Below, piece by piece: positions 44,270-53,284 of a stretch of DNA of 64,000 nt; within the stretch, counting starts at the first letter, position 1; each line of letters begins with the position of its first letter. The notes under the pieces are model-generated. The model was not told the DNA's origin and did no database searches. It saw nothing but the letters and a program-made list of their open reading frames with translations. This DNA comes from an uncultured Selenomonadales bacterium (GTDB taxonomy: Bacteria > Bacillota > Negativicutes > Selenomonadales > Selenomonadaceae). The DNA is taken from contig CAMHCS010000011.1 in the NCBI GenBank assembly GCA_946183785.1, positions 1 to 64,000 on the forward strand, given 5' to 3'. The translations under genes and the position numbers were made by a program.

Positions 44270-45718
44270 GTGCTGTTCAATTCCTATGAGTTTATCTTTC
44301 TTTTTCTGCCGATTACCTTTATATTGTTTTTTGTGTTGGCAAAGCGCAGCGGGCTACGGGCGGCGACCTTTTGGTTGACGGCGGCGTCGTTCTTCTTGTA
44401 CGGTTGGTGGGATTGGCATTATGTGCCGCTCCTTTTTGCTTCGATTTGTTTCAATTTTTACGTCGGTGGGCGGATTAGAAGCGACAGCCAACGTAAGGCT
44501 TGGCTGTTGGCCGGGATTGTTGGGAATCTTGTTTTGCTCGGGTACTTCAAGTACACGGGCTTTTTTCTATCGACGGTTAATATGTTAGTTAGGGACGCAG
44601 TTTTTGATGTTCCACATATCGTTTTGCCTTTGGGAATATCCTTTTTCACCTTTACACAGACGGCGTATTTGGTGGAGGAATATCGGGGAGAGACAGCGGC
44701 CCATTCTTTTTTGACGTACTGTGAGTTCGTGACGATTTTTCCTCATTTGATTGCAGGACCGATTATTCGTCACCGCGATATGTTGCCGCAATTTACGGAT
44801 GAAAAGAATTTTGCCGTCGATTATAAAAATATCGCGTATGGGCTTACGCTTTTCGCAATGGGGCTTTTCAAGAAAACGGTCATAGCGGATTCGCTGTCGC
44901 CATGGGCGGGAGAAGTATTTTCGCGACCGGATTCGCTGACGTTTTTGGAGGCGTGGATTGGCGCACTCAGCTATACTTTCCAGCTATATTTTGATTTTTC
45001 CGGCTATAGCGAAATGGCGATTGGTCTCGGATTGATGTTTAACCTTCGGTTCCCTGTCAATTTTAATTCGCCGTACCAGTCGTCAAGCATCATCGACTTT
45101 TGGCGGCGTTGGCATATGACGCTCGGGCTTTGGGTGAAGGATTATCTGTACATTCCGATGGGGGGCAATCGAGGCGGCGAATTCAAGAAGATGCGGAATT
45201 TGGTTTTGAGCATGCTTCTGATTGGGCTTTGGCATGGCGCAGGTTGGAATTTTGTCTTCTGGGGAGGAATTCATGGATTTCTTCTGATGATTAATCATCA
45301 GTGGCGACGATTAAATGTGCAGTTGCCCAAAGCTATGAACTGGGGGCTCACTTTCTTGTGTGTGACTATATGTTGGGTGTTTTTCCGGGCAGAGAGCTTG
45401 CATGACGCATTGGCAGTATTGACGTCGATGGTGGACGTGGGAAATATCGTGTTACCTGCCAAGAATGCGAAAGAGTTAGGCTTCTTGCAGAGCGTTGGCA
45501 TCTCTTTTGCTCCGTGGATGATGCAGGTGCATTTGGAAAAAGCATTGGGGACGTTGGCGGCATTGCTTTTAGTTCTTCGATTCTTGCCGAATCCGATAGA
45601 GCTGATGAAGACGTCGTTTCGACCGGATTGGAAATGGAGCGTGGCAGTTGCGCTAAGCCTTGCGGTTGGCATCCTGCATATTGCGAAAAATTCACCGTTT
45701 TTGTATTTTCAATTTTAG
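44270..45718 (+). CDS. MBOAT-family O-acyltransferase
   Basis: Membrane-bound O-acyltransferase of the AlgI/DltB type, transferring acyl (often acetyl) groups to sugars across the membrane. The 482-residue protein has about 11 membrane spans, begins LFNSYEFIFLFLPITFILFF as AlgI-like proteins do, and has the conserved RHRDMLPQF-type loop, WRRWHMTLGLWVKDYLYIPMGG, and the catalytic histidine in LIGLWHGAGWNF. It starts at GTG behind GGGAGG. The next gene is its probable partner. It probably acylates the surface glycan or another polysaccharide; the substrate is not known. Confidence 0.92.
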   Translation: MLFNSYEFIFLFLPITFILFFVLAKRSGLRAATFWLTAASFFLYGWWDWHYVPLLFASICFNFYVGGRIRSDSQRKAWLLAGIVGNLVLLGYFKYTGFFLSTVNMLVRDAVFDVPHIVLPLGISFFTFTQTAYLVEEYRGETAAHSFLTYCEFVTIFPHLIAGPIIRHRDMLPQFTDEKNFAVDYKNIAYGLTLFAMGLFKKTVIADSLSPWAGEVFSRPDSLTFLEAWIGALSYTFQLYFDFSGYSEMAIGLGLMFNLRFPVNFNSPYQSSSIIDFWRRWHMTLGLWVKDYLYIPMGGNRGGEFKKMRNLVLSMLLIGLWHGAGWNFVFWGGIHGFLLMINHQWRRLNVQLPKAMNWGLTFLCVTICWVFFRAESLHDALAVLTSMVDVGNIVLPAKNAKELGFLQSVGISFAPWMMQVHLEKALGTLAALLLVLRFLPNPIELMKTSFRPDWKWSVAVALSLAVGILHIAKNSPFLYFQF

Positions 45719-45729
45719 GAGCTATATTT

Positions 45730-46794
45730 ATGCCGTATAAACGCTATATTATTGGAGCGCTGGCTTTAGTATTCTGTCTGCTAGGCATGGTGGCCGCTGT
45801 TAATTATGCGATGGATTCGGGGAATCTTTTCGGGAAGGATCAAATCTTAAAGCGCTGCGGGGAATGGCTTTTGGAAGGACGTGCCGTTGCAGTTACACAG
45901 AATTACGATGAACGGTTGCTTCAGAAATACCTGATTGAGCATGATAAACAGTCGTATGACGTCGTGGTGATTGGTTCCAGCAGGAGTATGGGAATCGGGC
46001 GGGAATTATTTCCGGGGCAATCGTTCAAAAACTACAGTGTTTCGGGCGCGTCCTTAAAGGACGACGTCGCGTTGTATTTTTTGTATGAGAAATGGCACGG
46101 GACGCCGAAAAAAGTTGTTATTGGCGTTGATGCATGGTTGCTAAACCACAATCACGATGAATCGCGTTGGCAGTCTATTGCGGATGCGTACGCTTACGGT
46201 ATGGCAAAAATTTCTCGTGACGAGCCGCGTGCCAGAAAGTTATTCCTCGAAAAATACAGCCAATTGATTTCTTGGCCCTACCTTAAAGCGTCAATTGAAA
46301 AAATGAAGAGAAAACGAGCTGCTGAAGGTGCGGATGGGGTTTGCGAAGTTGACAATTTGGAGAAAATACAGGAGAATGCAGCCGTTGTCCTTCAAGACGG
46401 ATCGCATATTGCGCCGGCGAAGGAACGGGAAAAAGACGCCGACGCGGCGGCGCGGCAGTTTATTGCCAAGCGTATCGAAGCCTTGGAGAATTATGATGAC
46501 AGTGAAAAAACAGAGTTTCAAGCGCTTATTTCCTATTTGAACAAGCAGGACGTTGAGGTTGTTCTTTATTTGACGCCGTATCATCCAATTGTATATTCGT
46601 ATCTGGAGCATGCAGAGAGGTACGAAAAGGCATTAAAGACGGAGCGGTTAATTAAGGAATTGGCGATGGAAGATGGTATCGCCGTGGTCGGTTCATATAA
46701 TCCCGCACTGTGTGGTGTATCTGGGGAGGATTTCACGGACGAGATGCATTTGCGCAGGGAATCATTGCAACGAATATTGGAAGGGAAAATGTAA
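45730..46794 (+). CDS. SGNH/AlgX-like partner of the acyltransferase
   Basis: The 354-residue protein has one N-terminal membrane helix (YIIGALALVFCLLGMVAAV) and a periplasmic part with the block I-like serine in VVVIGSSRSMGIG and a C-terminal D..H pair in FTDEMHLRRE, as in SGNH-type esterases and acetyltransferases. Such proteins commonly follow MBOAT genes and finish the acyl transfer in the periplasm. It begins 11 bases after the MBOAT stop. Confidence 0.78.
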   Translation: MPYKRYIIGALALVFCLLGMVAAVNYAMDSGNLFGKDQILKRCGEWLLEGRAVAVTQNYDERLLQKYLIEHDKQSYDVVVIGSSRSMGIGRELFPGQSFKNYSVSGASLKDDVALYFLYEKWHGTPKKVVIGVDAWLLNHNHDESRWQSIADAYAYGMAKISRDEPRARKLFLEKYSQLISWPYLKASIEKMKRKRAAEGADGVCEVDNLEKIQENAAVVLQDGSHIAPAKEREKDADAAARQFIAKRIEALENYDDSEKTEFQALISYLNKQDVEVVLYLTPYHPIVYSYLEHAERYEKALKTERLIKELAMEDGIAVVGSYNPALCGVSGEDFTDEMHLRRESLQRILEGKM

Positions 46795-46801
46795 AAAAGG
46801 C

Positions 46802-47776
46802 TCATTGCATCAATGCATCCAGCCAATATTGCGGTGTATATTTTTCAAAGACTTTGTCGGGGAGAGATACATAGGGTTCTTTAATGAAGTCTTTCAATTT
46901 CTCGATGGGGTCTATGCCTATGATGAAGACGTTGTCTGGTGTGTAAAGGTTGTAATTAACTATGGCTTTGTTGTCGGTAATTACTTTTCGCTGGAGTATG
47001 GCTGCCTCTAGGGGGCGATAGCTTATGCCTTGCTGGTTGCCTTGGACGATTTCCAGCACACAACGGCTTTTCGAGATTTCTTTTGGGAGTTCTTCGTCGG
47101 AAATGCGGTTTTCGGTTAGATGCTTTTCAATATTTGGTTTGTAGTGGCCGTGGGGGTTTTTTACGATGACCATTTTGTTTGTGACGCCTTGCTCTTGAAA
47201 TATTTCGTGCATTTTGACTAACTTTTCCGCCCGGTCATAGGCCATTCCCACGAAGAAGGCGTCTCTTTCTGGCAGGTATGATGCGTACTCCTCTCGTAGA
47301 TCTGTGAGAGGGCGCAGCAGCCAACTATGATAAAAGGGGAGAAAACGGATGCCGAGGCGTTCGCTGTCTCCTTTGTCAAAGGTGCAAAATTCTATGTTGA
47401 GGCCCGCGTAATGGCGCGGGTCTTTTCTGTTCTTTTCTCCAATGATAGAGGAAAAATACACAATAATGCGAGCTTTCGGGTTGCGTGCTTGGATGTATTC
47501 GATAACGTCTCTGCCGCGCAGTGTGTTGCCGATGATGATTGTGTCGTAGTCGGAGATGTGGTGTTTCCATTCGCCATACCATCTGCTGGCGTCAATTTTT
47601 TGTTTCATTTGCTGGGGCAGATGTTCATATATCTTAAAGAGATTTTTATCCCATCGGCTGGATAAGGATTGATAGATGGGCCATGTGTCGATGTTTTCAT
47701 ATTGCTCCGCGAGGCATTCGCCGACGTCCAGCATTGCGATTTTGTGTTCTTTAAGGTAGGATTCAAATTTCCACAT
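46802..47776 (-). CDS. Predicted glycosyltransferase-like protein, paralogue 2
   Basis: The 324-residue protein is related to the one at 40170-41207 through WYG(D/E)WK...D.(V/I)I and RG.DV.EYI (about residues 68-95), and shares the later pattern DAFFVGMAYDRAEKL and RPLEAAILQRKVITD. It is convergent with the SGNH-like gene, with only 7 bases between stops. GGGAG lies before the ATG. No named family; the C-terminal half looks like a GT-B donor domain. AT-rich like the rest of the island, of which it forms the right border. Confidence 0.7.
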   Translation of the reverse strand: MWKFESYLKEHKIAMLDVGECLAEQYENIDTWPIYQSLSSRWDKNLFKIYEHLPQQMKQKIDASRWYGEWKHHISDYDTIIIGNTLRGRDVIEYIQARNPKARIIVYFSSIIGEKNRKDPRHYAGLNIEFCTFDKGDSERLGIRFLPFYHSWLLRPLTDLREEYASYLPERDAFFVGMAYDRAEKLVKMHEIFQEQGVTNKMVIVKNPHGHYKPNIEKHLTENRISDEELPKEISKSRCVLEIVQGNQQGISYRPLEAAILQRKVITDNKAIVNYNLYTPDNVFIIGIDPIEKLKDFIKEPYVSLPDKVFEKYTPQYWLDALMQ

Positions 47777-47934
47777 GATGTTGGTCTCCCTTTTATGTCA
47801 AAAAGATTTTCATGGAAAGCATAGCACAGGACATGAGTAGCGTCTAGTGTTCGCGGGATAGTATTGATTTACAGTGCAAATCGACAGTGGATGTGATAAG
47901 ATATCTATGAGCATAGTTGCGAGGTGGTAAAATC

Positions 47935-48492
47935 ATGCGCATAATCATCGGCATTTCCGGCGCCAGCGGCGTCGTTATGGGATATCATTTACTGAAGGCT
48001 TTGCGTGAGGCTCGCGTTGAAACGCATCTTGTCGTGACCGAGGCGGCGGAGCGGACTTTGGCCTGCGAGACTTCGTTTAGGTTGGAAGATTTGACGGCTT
48101 TGGCGGACGTGGTTTACGACTTGCGGGATATGGCGGCGCGGATTGCCAGCGGATCTTTTTGGTCGGACGGGATGGTTGTGATTCCCTGCAGCATGAAGAC
48201 GCTGGCGGGGATTGTTTGCGGATATGCTGATAATCTTTTGCTTCGGGCAGCGGACGTCTGCCTGAAGGAGGGGCGGAAGGTGGTGCTTGTGCCCCGGGAG
48301 ACGCCGCTTTCTCTTGTGCATCTGCGCAATCTGAAGGAGGCTGCGGAGGTCGGCTGTAAGATCGTGCCGCCGATGTTGACGTTTTACGGCGGCGCGGATA
48401 CGGTGGAGAAGCAGATTGACCATATCATCGGGAAGATTTTTTTACAGTTCGGTCTCTCTTATAAAAATTGCACATCATGGGACGGCCGTTGA
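47935..48492 (+). CDS. ubiX: Flavin prenyltransferase, UbiX/Pad1 family
   Basis: Makes prenylated FMN for UbiD-type decarboxylases. The 185-residue protein has the nucleotide-binding GISGASGVVMGYHLLKAL start, an IPCSMKTLAGIVCGYADNLL segment, and the LVPRETPLSLVHLRNL motif. The ATG at 47935 follows GAGGTGG. Return to GC-rich composition shows that the glycan island ends before this gene. No UbiD gene lies in the window. Confidence 0.93.
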   Translation: MRIIIGISGASGVVMGYHLLKALREARVETHLVVTEAAERTLACETSFRLEDLTALADVVYDLRDMAARIASGSFWSDGMVVIPCSMKTLAGIVCGYADNLLLRAADVCLKEGRKVVLVPRETPLSLVHLRNLKEAAEVGCKIVPPMLTFYGGADTVEKQIDHIIGKIFLQFGLSYKNCTSWDGR

Positions 48493-48502
48493 TAAATTTT
48501 GC

Positions 48503-48531
48503 TTTTGCATTTTGAGGGAATCTTGTATAAT
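48503..48531 (+). promoter_or_regulatory. Probable promoter of the larA homologue
   Basis: A perfect TATAAT stands at 48526-48531, 46 bases before the start codon. The -35 region is weak (TTTTGC with 17 bases, or TTTGCA with 16). Confidence 0.5.
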
Positions 48532-48576
48532 AGAGGCATAAGATTCATTCGGAACTGCGAAAAAGGAGGCCGGAAT

Positions 48577-49851
48577 ATGAAGGAGTACACTTTCCATTAC
48601 GGGCGGGGGACGAAGACGTTTTCTGTGGACGAGAGCCGCGTGCTGAAGGTTATCGAGATGCCGAAACAGCCGCTTTTGACCGATATCAAGAGCGCTGTGC
48701 TGGACGCGATTGAGCATCCGATCGGGACGCCGCCGCTTTCTCAGATTGTGAAGCCCGGCGATACCGTGACGTTCATCTGCAACGATCCGACGCGCGTCGC
48801 GAACAGCTTCGATTTCATGCCGGTGCTCGTGAACGAGATGAATCGGCTCGGCGTCCCCGACGAGAATATGCAGATTGTCTTTTCCCTCGGCACGCATCGC
48901 CTGATGACCGAGGAGGAGATGAGGGAGGGCGTCGGCGAGGAGGTCGCGTCGCGGCTCAAGATGTACAACAGCGACTGCAACATACCCGAGGATTTCGAGT
49001 ATTTCGGCACGACGAGCTTCTTTACGCCGGTGCTGATCAACAAGCGCATCTGCCACAGCGACCATGTAATCCTGACCGGCACGATCGTCCATCATTATTT
49101 CAGCGGCTACGGCGGCGGGCGCAAGGCGGTCCTGCCCGGGTGCGCGGCGATGGAGACGGTACGGCACAACCACAGCTTTATGATGGATCCGCGGGCGGGG
49201 CTCGGCAAAGCGGCGGGCAATCCGGTTTACGACGACCAGCTTGAAGGCGTTGCGCTTTGGGCGAAGGGGCGCAGCGTGTTCCTGTTCAACGCGGTGCTGG
49301 ACGCTGAGCATCGCTTCCTGAAGATGTTCGCCGGCGACTATGTGAAGGCGCACATCGAGGCCTGCAAGTTCGTTGACGCGACGTACGGCGTGCCGATCGA
49401 GAAAGAGGCCGACGTGGTCATCGTGAGCTGCGGCGGCTATCCGAAGGACATCAACGTCTATCAGATGCAGAAGACGATGGACAATGCGTCGCTGGCGGTG
49501 CGCGAGGGCGGCGTTGTGGTGCTGCTGGCCGAGTGTGAGGAGGGCAGCGGCAGCAAGGTTCTCGAGGAGACCTGCAAACGGCTCGGCTCTCCGGAGGCCA
49601 TCGAGGAGGAGCTGAAAAAGCGGTTCGTAATCGGCGCGAACAAGGCTTACGCGGTCACACGGCTGATGAAGAAGGCGAAGTTTATCCTCGTGACGGCGCT
49701 CGACAAGCAGCTGGCGAAGGACATGCTGTTCACCGCGGCGGTGGACGATGTGGACGAGGCGTTGAAGCTGGCCGAGCAATATGTGGGCAAGGACTACACG
49801 ATGACGCTGATGCCGACGGGCAGTTTGACGGTGCCGCTCTACAAAGGCTGA
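48577..49851 (+). CDS. larA: LarA-family nickel-pincer racemase homologue
   Basis: LarA-like enzymes interconvert hydroxy acids such as D- and L-lactate with a nickel-pincer nucleotide cofactor bound to a lysine. In this 424-residue protein the active-site residues are in place one position before those of Lactobacillus LarA: His107 (GTHRLM), His173 and Lys183 (HHYFSGYGGGRK) and His199 (HNHS). AAAGGAGG precedes the ATG. The cofactor genes larB, larC and larE are not in the window, so they must lie elsewhere. The family includes racemases for other 2-hydroxy acids, so the substrate is uncertain. Confidence 0.9.
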   Translation: MKEYTFHYGRGTKTFSVDESRVLKVIEMPKQPLLTDIKSAVLDAIEHPIGTPPLSQIVKPGDTVTFICNDPTRVANSFDFMPVLVNEMNRLGVPDENMQIVFSLGTHRLMTEEEMREGVGEEVASRLKMYNSDCNIPEDFEYFGTTSFFTPVLINKRICHSDHVILTGTIVHHYFSGYGGGRKAVLPGCAAMETVRHNHSFMMDPRAGLGKAAGNPVYDDQLEGVALWAKGRSVFLFNAVLDAEHRFLKMFAGDYVKAHIEACKFVDATYGVPIEKEADVVIVSCGGYPKDINVYQMQKTMDNASLAVREGGVVVLLAECEEGSGSKVLEETCKRLGSPEAIEEELKKRFVIGANKAYAVTRLMKKAKFILVTALDKQLAKDMLFTAAVDDVDEALKLAEQYVGKDYTMTLMPTGSLTVPLYKG

Positions 49852-49860
49852 TTATAATTG

Positions 49861-49906
49861 GAAACGGCGCGGACAAGAATTTCTTGTTCCGTGCCGTCTT
49901 TTTTTT
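49861..49906 (+). terminator. Intrinsic terminator after larA
   Basis: AACGGCGCGGACAAGAA pairs with TTCTTGTTCCGTGCCGT (one or two mismatches) and ends in eight or more T residues. Confidence 0.88.
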
Positions 49907-49987
49907 GTTTCACATTTATGGTATCATACAATTACCTCTCGCATGGTTTGGATGGAAGAGAGAGGCTCGAGACAAGGAGTGATTGCA

Positions 49988-50677
49988 TTGGCGGAAGGTT
50001 TTACGTTTGTGGTGGAGAAGCAGTGCCCGGTCTGCGAGCAGCGGACGCGGGTTACGAAGACGCGCTCGCGCGTCATTGTCGAGAAGACGGACGTCGACCT
50101 TTGCACGCATTATAAGGGGTTCAATCCGTATCTGTACACGATCTGGGTCTGTGAGCATTGCGGCTACGCGGCGGACGAGAAGACATTCATGACGCCTTTG
50201 CCTGCGCGTCATAAGGAAATGCTCATGAAGTTCCTGCTGGCGAAGCATGTGAAGTTCAAGTTCACGGAGACGCGGGGCGTGCCGGAGGCGGTAGCCGCCT
50301 ATCGTCTGGCCATTTACTATGAGGAAATGATTAACGCTTCGTTGGCGCACCGCGCGGGCATGTATTTGAAATTGGCGTGGATTTACCGCCTTGCGGGCGA
50401 CGCGGAGAACGAGCGACCGCTGCTTCGGAAAGCGGCGGAGCTTTATGACCAGTCGGTGATGACGGAACGCTATCCGATTGGGCAGATGACGGACACGATG
50501 GCAATCTTCCTCGTCGGCGCGCTGTATTACGAGCTGGGGGAAATCGAGACGGCGACGCAGTATATCAGCCGCCTGATCAGCGATCAAAATCTACGCACGA
50601 CCGATCCGCAGATATATGAGCGGGCCCGGTCGCTTTGGACGGACGTGCGCGAGGCGGGCGGAGGCGAAACAAAATGA
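49988..50677 (+). CDS. DUF2225 protein
   Basis: The 229-residue protein has two CxxC pairs (CPVCEQRT and CEHCGYAADE) that probably bind zinc, with the DUF2225 pattern FNPYLYTIWVCEHCGYAADE, and then a helical part with TPR-like repeats (about 95-220). I chose the TTG at 49988 because AAGGAG stands 8 bases before it. Role unknown. It overlaps the next gene by ATGA. Confidence 0.85.
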   Translation: MAEGFTFVVEKQCPVCEQRTRVTKTRSRVIVEKTDVDLCTHYKGFNPYLYTIWVCEHCGYAADEKTFMTPLPARHKEMLMKFLLAKHVKFKFTETRGVPEAVAAYRLAIYYEEMINASLAHRAGMYLKLAWIYRLAGDAENERPLLRKAAELYDQSVMTERYPIGQMTDTMAIFLVGALYYELGEIETATQYISRLISDQNLRTTDPQIYERARSLWTDVREAGGGETK

Positions 50678-52317
50678 CGGAACGTTGGTTGCGGATTGCG
50701 CTGGCGGTTTTCTGCGCGCTTCTCTTTGCGGCGCAGCCCGCTTTCGCAAAAAAGACAGATCCGAATAAGCCGCGGGTCCTTTTCGTGCCGCATGACAATC
50801 GGCCGATTTCCGACCAGCAGACGGCGGACGTCATCCGGAAGCTGGGCTGGGACATCGAGGTGCCGCCGGACGACATCCTCGGCGCCCGGGGGCGGCTCGG
50901 CCAGCCTGAAGAGGTCTGGAACTGGCTGGAAGAACACGCGCTGAAAGACAGGGCCGATATTGCGGTGCTGTCTTCGGATACGCTGCTCTACGGCAGCCTT
51001 GTCGGTTCCCGAAAGCATCAGTACAGCGAGCGGGAAATACGGGACCGTATCGATCGGTTCCGCGAATTCAAGCGCCTTCACCCGAAGATGAAAATTTACG
51101 TCTGGGGTTCGATCATGCGGACGCCGCGCTCGGCGGAGGCTTCGGGCGGCGAAGAGCCGAGTTATTATGCGAGTTACGGCAACGACATTTTCCGTTATAC
51201 GGCTTTGACGGACAAGCAGGAGACGGAAGGGCTGACGCGGCGGGAGAAAAAAGAATACGAGTTCTTGCAGCGGCTGATTCCGCAAAAAGCGATGGACGAC
51301 TGGCTCGATCGCCGAAAGAAGAATTTTGCGGCGAGCCGCGAGATGATTGCGTTGGCGCGGAATCAGAAGTTTGATTATTTCGCGCTGGGGCGCGACGACA
51401 ACGCGCCGTATTCGCAGACGCACATGGAGAGCCGGAAACTCGCGGAGGCGGGCAAGGATTTGGCGCCGACGCGCTTTCAGGCGCTGGCGGGGATCGACGA
51501 GTTCGGCCTTTTGATGCTGACACGGGCGGTGAACGACTGGACGAAATCGGTGCCCTTCGTTTATGTGAAGTACAACTGGGGCCGCGGCGGCGAGACGGTG
51601 CCGTCGTATTCCGACGAGAAAATTTCGGAGAGCATTAAAGGCCATGTGCTGGCGGCTGGCGGCATGGTGGTCACTTCGCCGAAGAACGCTGACTTTACGC
51701 TCCTGGTGAATACGAATCCCAGCGGCCGCACCGGCGAGGCGAACGACCGCAAAAACGACACGAAGCCGCACGAGGGCACGAAATATTTCGCCGATTTGGT
51801 GGAGGAAAGCGTGGCGTCAGGCAAGCCGACCTGTGTGGCAGATATTGCTTACGCGAACGGATCGGACAACGCGCTGATGGAGATGCTGAAAAATCGCGAA
51901 CTTCTTTACAAGATCTGTGCCTATTCGGGGTGGAATACGGCGACGAATAGCACAGGCTTCGTTCTGGGGCTCGGCATGCTGTCGGGGAAGATGACGACGG
52001 AGGCGATGGACGAGCTTTTGACGGCGCGCTATATCGACGACTGGGCGTATCAGGCAAACGTCCGCAACGTTGTGGCGCGGCAGCTGGGGTGGTTCCGCGC
52101 GTCGGGCGCCTATTCGAGCCTCGACGAGAAACGGCCTGCGGCGGAGGCGCGCGCGACGCAGTTCATGCGCCGCTTCATCGAAGAAAACCTGCCGCCGATG
52201 ACGGACATGCAGTATCTGGAAGTCCGCTTCCCGTGGAACCGGATGTTCGAAGCCAGCTATACCATTGAGCCGCCTTTCGATTTCAAGACGTATTTGCAGG
52301 AAAAACGGGTGGAGTGA
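50674..52317 (+). CDS. Exported DUF4127 protein
   Basis: The 547-residue precursor has a signal peptide (cleavage near AFA/KKT) and then the DUF4127 N-terminus RVLFVPHDNRPISDQQTADV, with LSSDTLLYGSLVGSRKH and the metal-site-like YFALGRDDNAPYSQTH. The family is mostly uncharacterised and occurs in Firmicutes as secreted proteins. It is coupled to the DUF2225 gene by an ATGA overlap and followed by a terminator. Confidence 0.88.
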   Translation: MTERWLRIALAVFCALLFAAQPAFAKKTDPNKPRVLFVPHDNRPISDQQTADVIRKLGWDIEVPPDDILGARGRLGQPEEVWNWLEEHALKDRADIAVLSSDTLLYGSLVGSRKHQYSEREIRDRIDRFREFKRLHPKMKIYVWGSIMRTPRSAEASGGEEPSYYASYGNDIFRYTALTDKQETEGLTRREKKEYEFLQRLIPQKAMDDWLDRRKKNFAASREMIALARNQKFDYFALGRDDNAPYSQTHMESRKLAEAGKDLAPTRFQALAGIDEFGLLMLTRAVNDWTKSVPFVYVKYNWGRGGETVPSYSDEKISESIKGHVLAAGGMVVTSPKNADFTLLVNTNPSGRTGEANDRKNDTKPHEGTKYFADLVEESVASGKPTCVADIAYANGSDNALMEMLKNRELLYKICAYSGWNTATNSTGFVLGLGMLSGKMTTEAMDELLTARYIDDWAYQANVRNVVARQLGWFRASGAYSSLDEKRPAAEARATQFMRRFIEENLPPMTDMQYLEVRFPWNRMFEASYTIEPPFDFKTYLQEKRVE

Positions 52318-52327
52318 GCAGAATCAG

Positions 52328-52361
52328 AAGGGGCGTCTGCGTTGCGCAGGCGCCCCTTTTT
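52328..52361 (+). terminator. Intrinsic terminator after the DUF4127 gene
   Basis: AAGGGGCG and CGCCCCTT form a stem around a GC-rich loop, followed by T residues. Confidence 0.85.
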
Positions 52362-52374
52362 GGGAAGTGCGAAA

Positions 52375-52707
52375 TTAAGCCATGCCGTATTTCTTTTGGA
52401 TTTCCTCCACGCGTTTCGCGTGGAATTCGTTTTCCTGCTGGGTGGCGAGGCGGCGTTTCGGCCGGTGGTGACGGTAAAATTTCCGTATGGCCTCCAGCCT
52501 GTTTTCGTGGCGTTTGTTTTCGATCTCCATCGCCCGCTCGTACGTCAGGACCTCGGGCTGGCCGCCCTTTTGCCGGGGCGGCGGTTTTTCTTTGTCGCCG
52601 TCATCCTTTTTCGCGGCGGCACAGGCCTCCGGCAGCAGCGTCGCCGCCGGACCGGTGAAAAACAGCAGCGCGCCCAATGCTGCCGCCATGATTTTTTTTT
52701 CGTTCAT
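52375..52707 (-). CDS. Small exported protein of unknown function
   Basis: The 110-residue precursor has a signal peptide ending near ACA/AAK and a charged mature part with many lysines and arginines and one long helix (about 60-105). No family recognised. The ATG at 52707 is preceded by a GGAAAGGA site. Confidence 0.6.
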   Translation of the reverse strand: MNEKKIMAAALGALLFFTGPAATLLPEACAAAKKDDGDKEKPPPRQKGGQPEVLTYERAMEIENKRHENRLEAIRKFYRHHRPKRRLATQQENEFHAKRVEEIQKKYGMA

Positions 52708-52826
52708 TGTCGTATCCTTTCCCGTCGAAAAACTCACTTCCACAGCAGGTGGGCAAAAAATTCTCGATTTGTCCACAATTTTATCCCCATGCTGTGTACA
52801 AACATTCGTACCCGTTCAGATTATTT

Positions 52827-53159
52827 TCAGGAATTCACCTCGGGAACGGCCAAAGAGAAATGCACGACCACGTCCGGCCAGTCCTCCAGCGGCACCCACC
52901 CGCGCACGCGCTCCGCGAAAGGGCGGTCGAGCTTGCCTTCGCCGGTCGCCAGCGCTTCGGCTTTGCGGCAGCCTTTGTGGCTCTCCGGCGTGCCGAAGGC
53001 CGCGCAGATTTCACCGGGGGTCCGCCCGTTTTTCGCCGCGAAAGCGTTGACGGCAATTACATGATGTTTGCCGTCGATGAGCCGCGCCTGCCCCGGAAAG
53101 TTTTCCCATGTCTTGTGGAACGCTGCAATCAGTTCCGCATAGCGAGTGTCCGCCGTCAT
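52827..53159 (-). CDS. Small PAS-like domain protein
   Basis: The 110-residue protein is about the size of a single PAS domain and has ARLIDGKHHVIAVNAFAAKN near the start, as in PAS folds, and two cysteines with a histidine (ICAAF...SHKGC) in the middle that could bind heme or a metal. No output domain is attached. GGGAGGG precedes the ATG. Family uncertain; a sensory or ligand-binding role is inferred. Confidence 0.5.
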   Translation of the reverse strand: MTADTRYAELIAAFHKTWENFPGQARLIDGKHHVIAVNAFAAKNGRTPGEICAAFGTPESHKGCRKAEALATGEGKLDRPFAERVRGWVPLEDWPDVVVHFSLAVPEVNS

Positions 53160-53284
53160 ATCCGTTCCCTCCCGGAATTATATTTCGTTTATTATTATAC
53201 AGGAAAAACGCGCGGGGAGAAAGAGCGTGTTTCTTCGGTGAACAATGTATGCTATAATCATATGAAAGCGGTGAGGGAAGCGGC

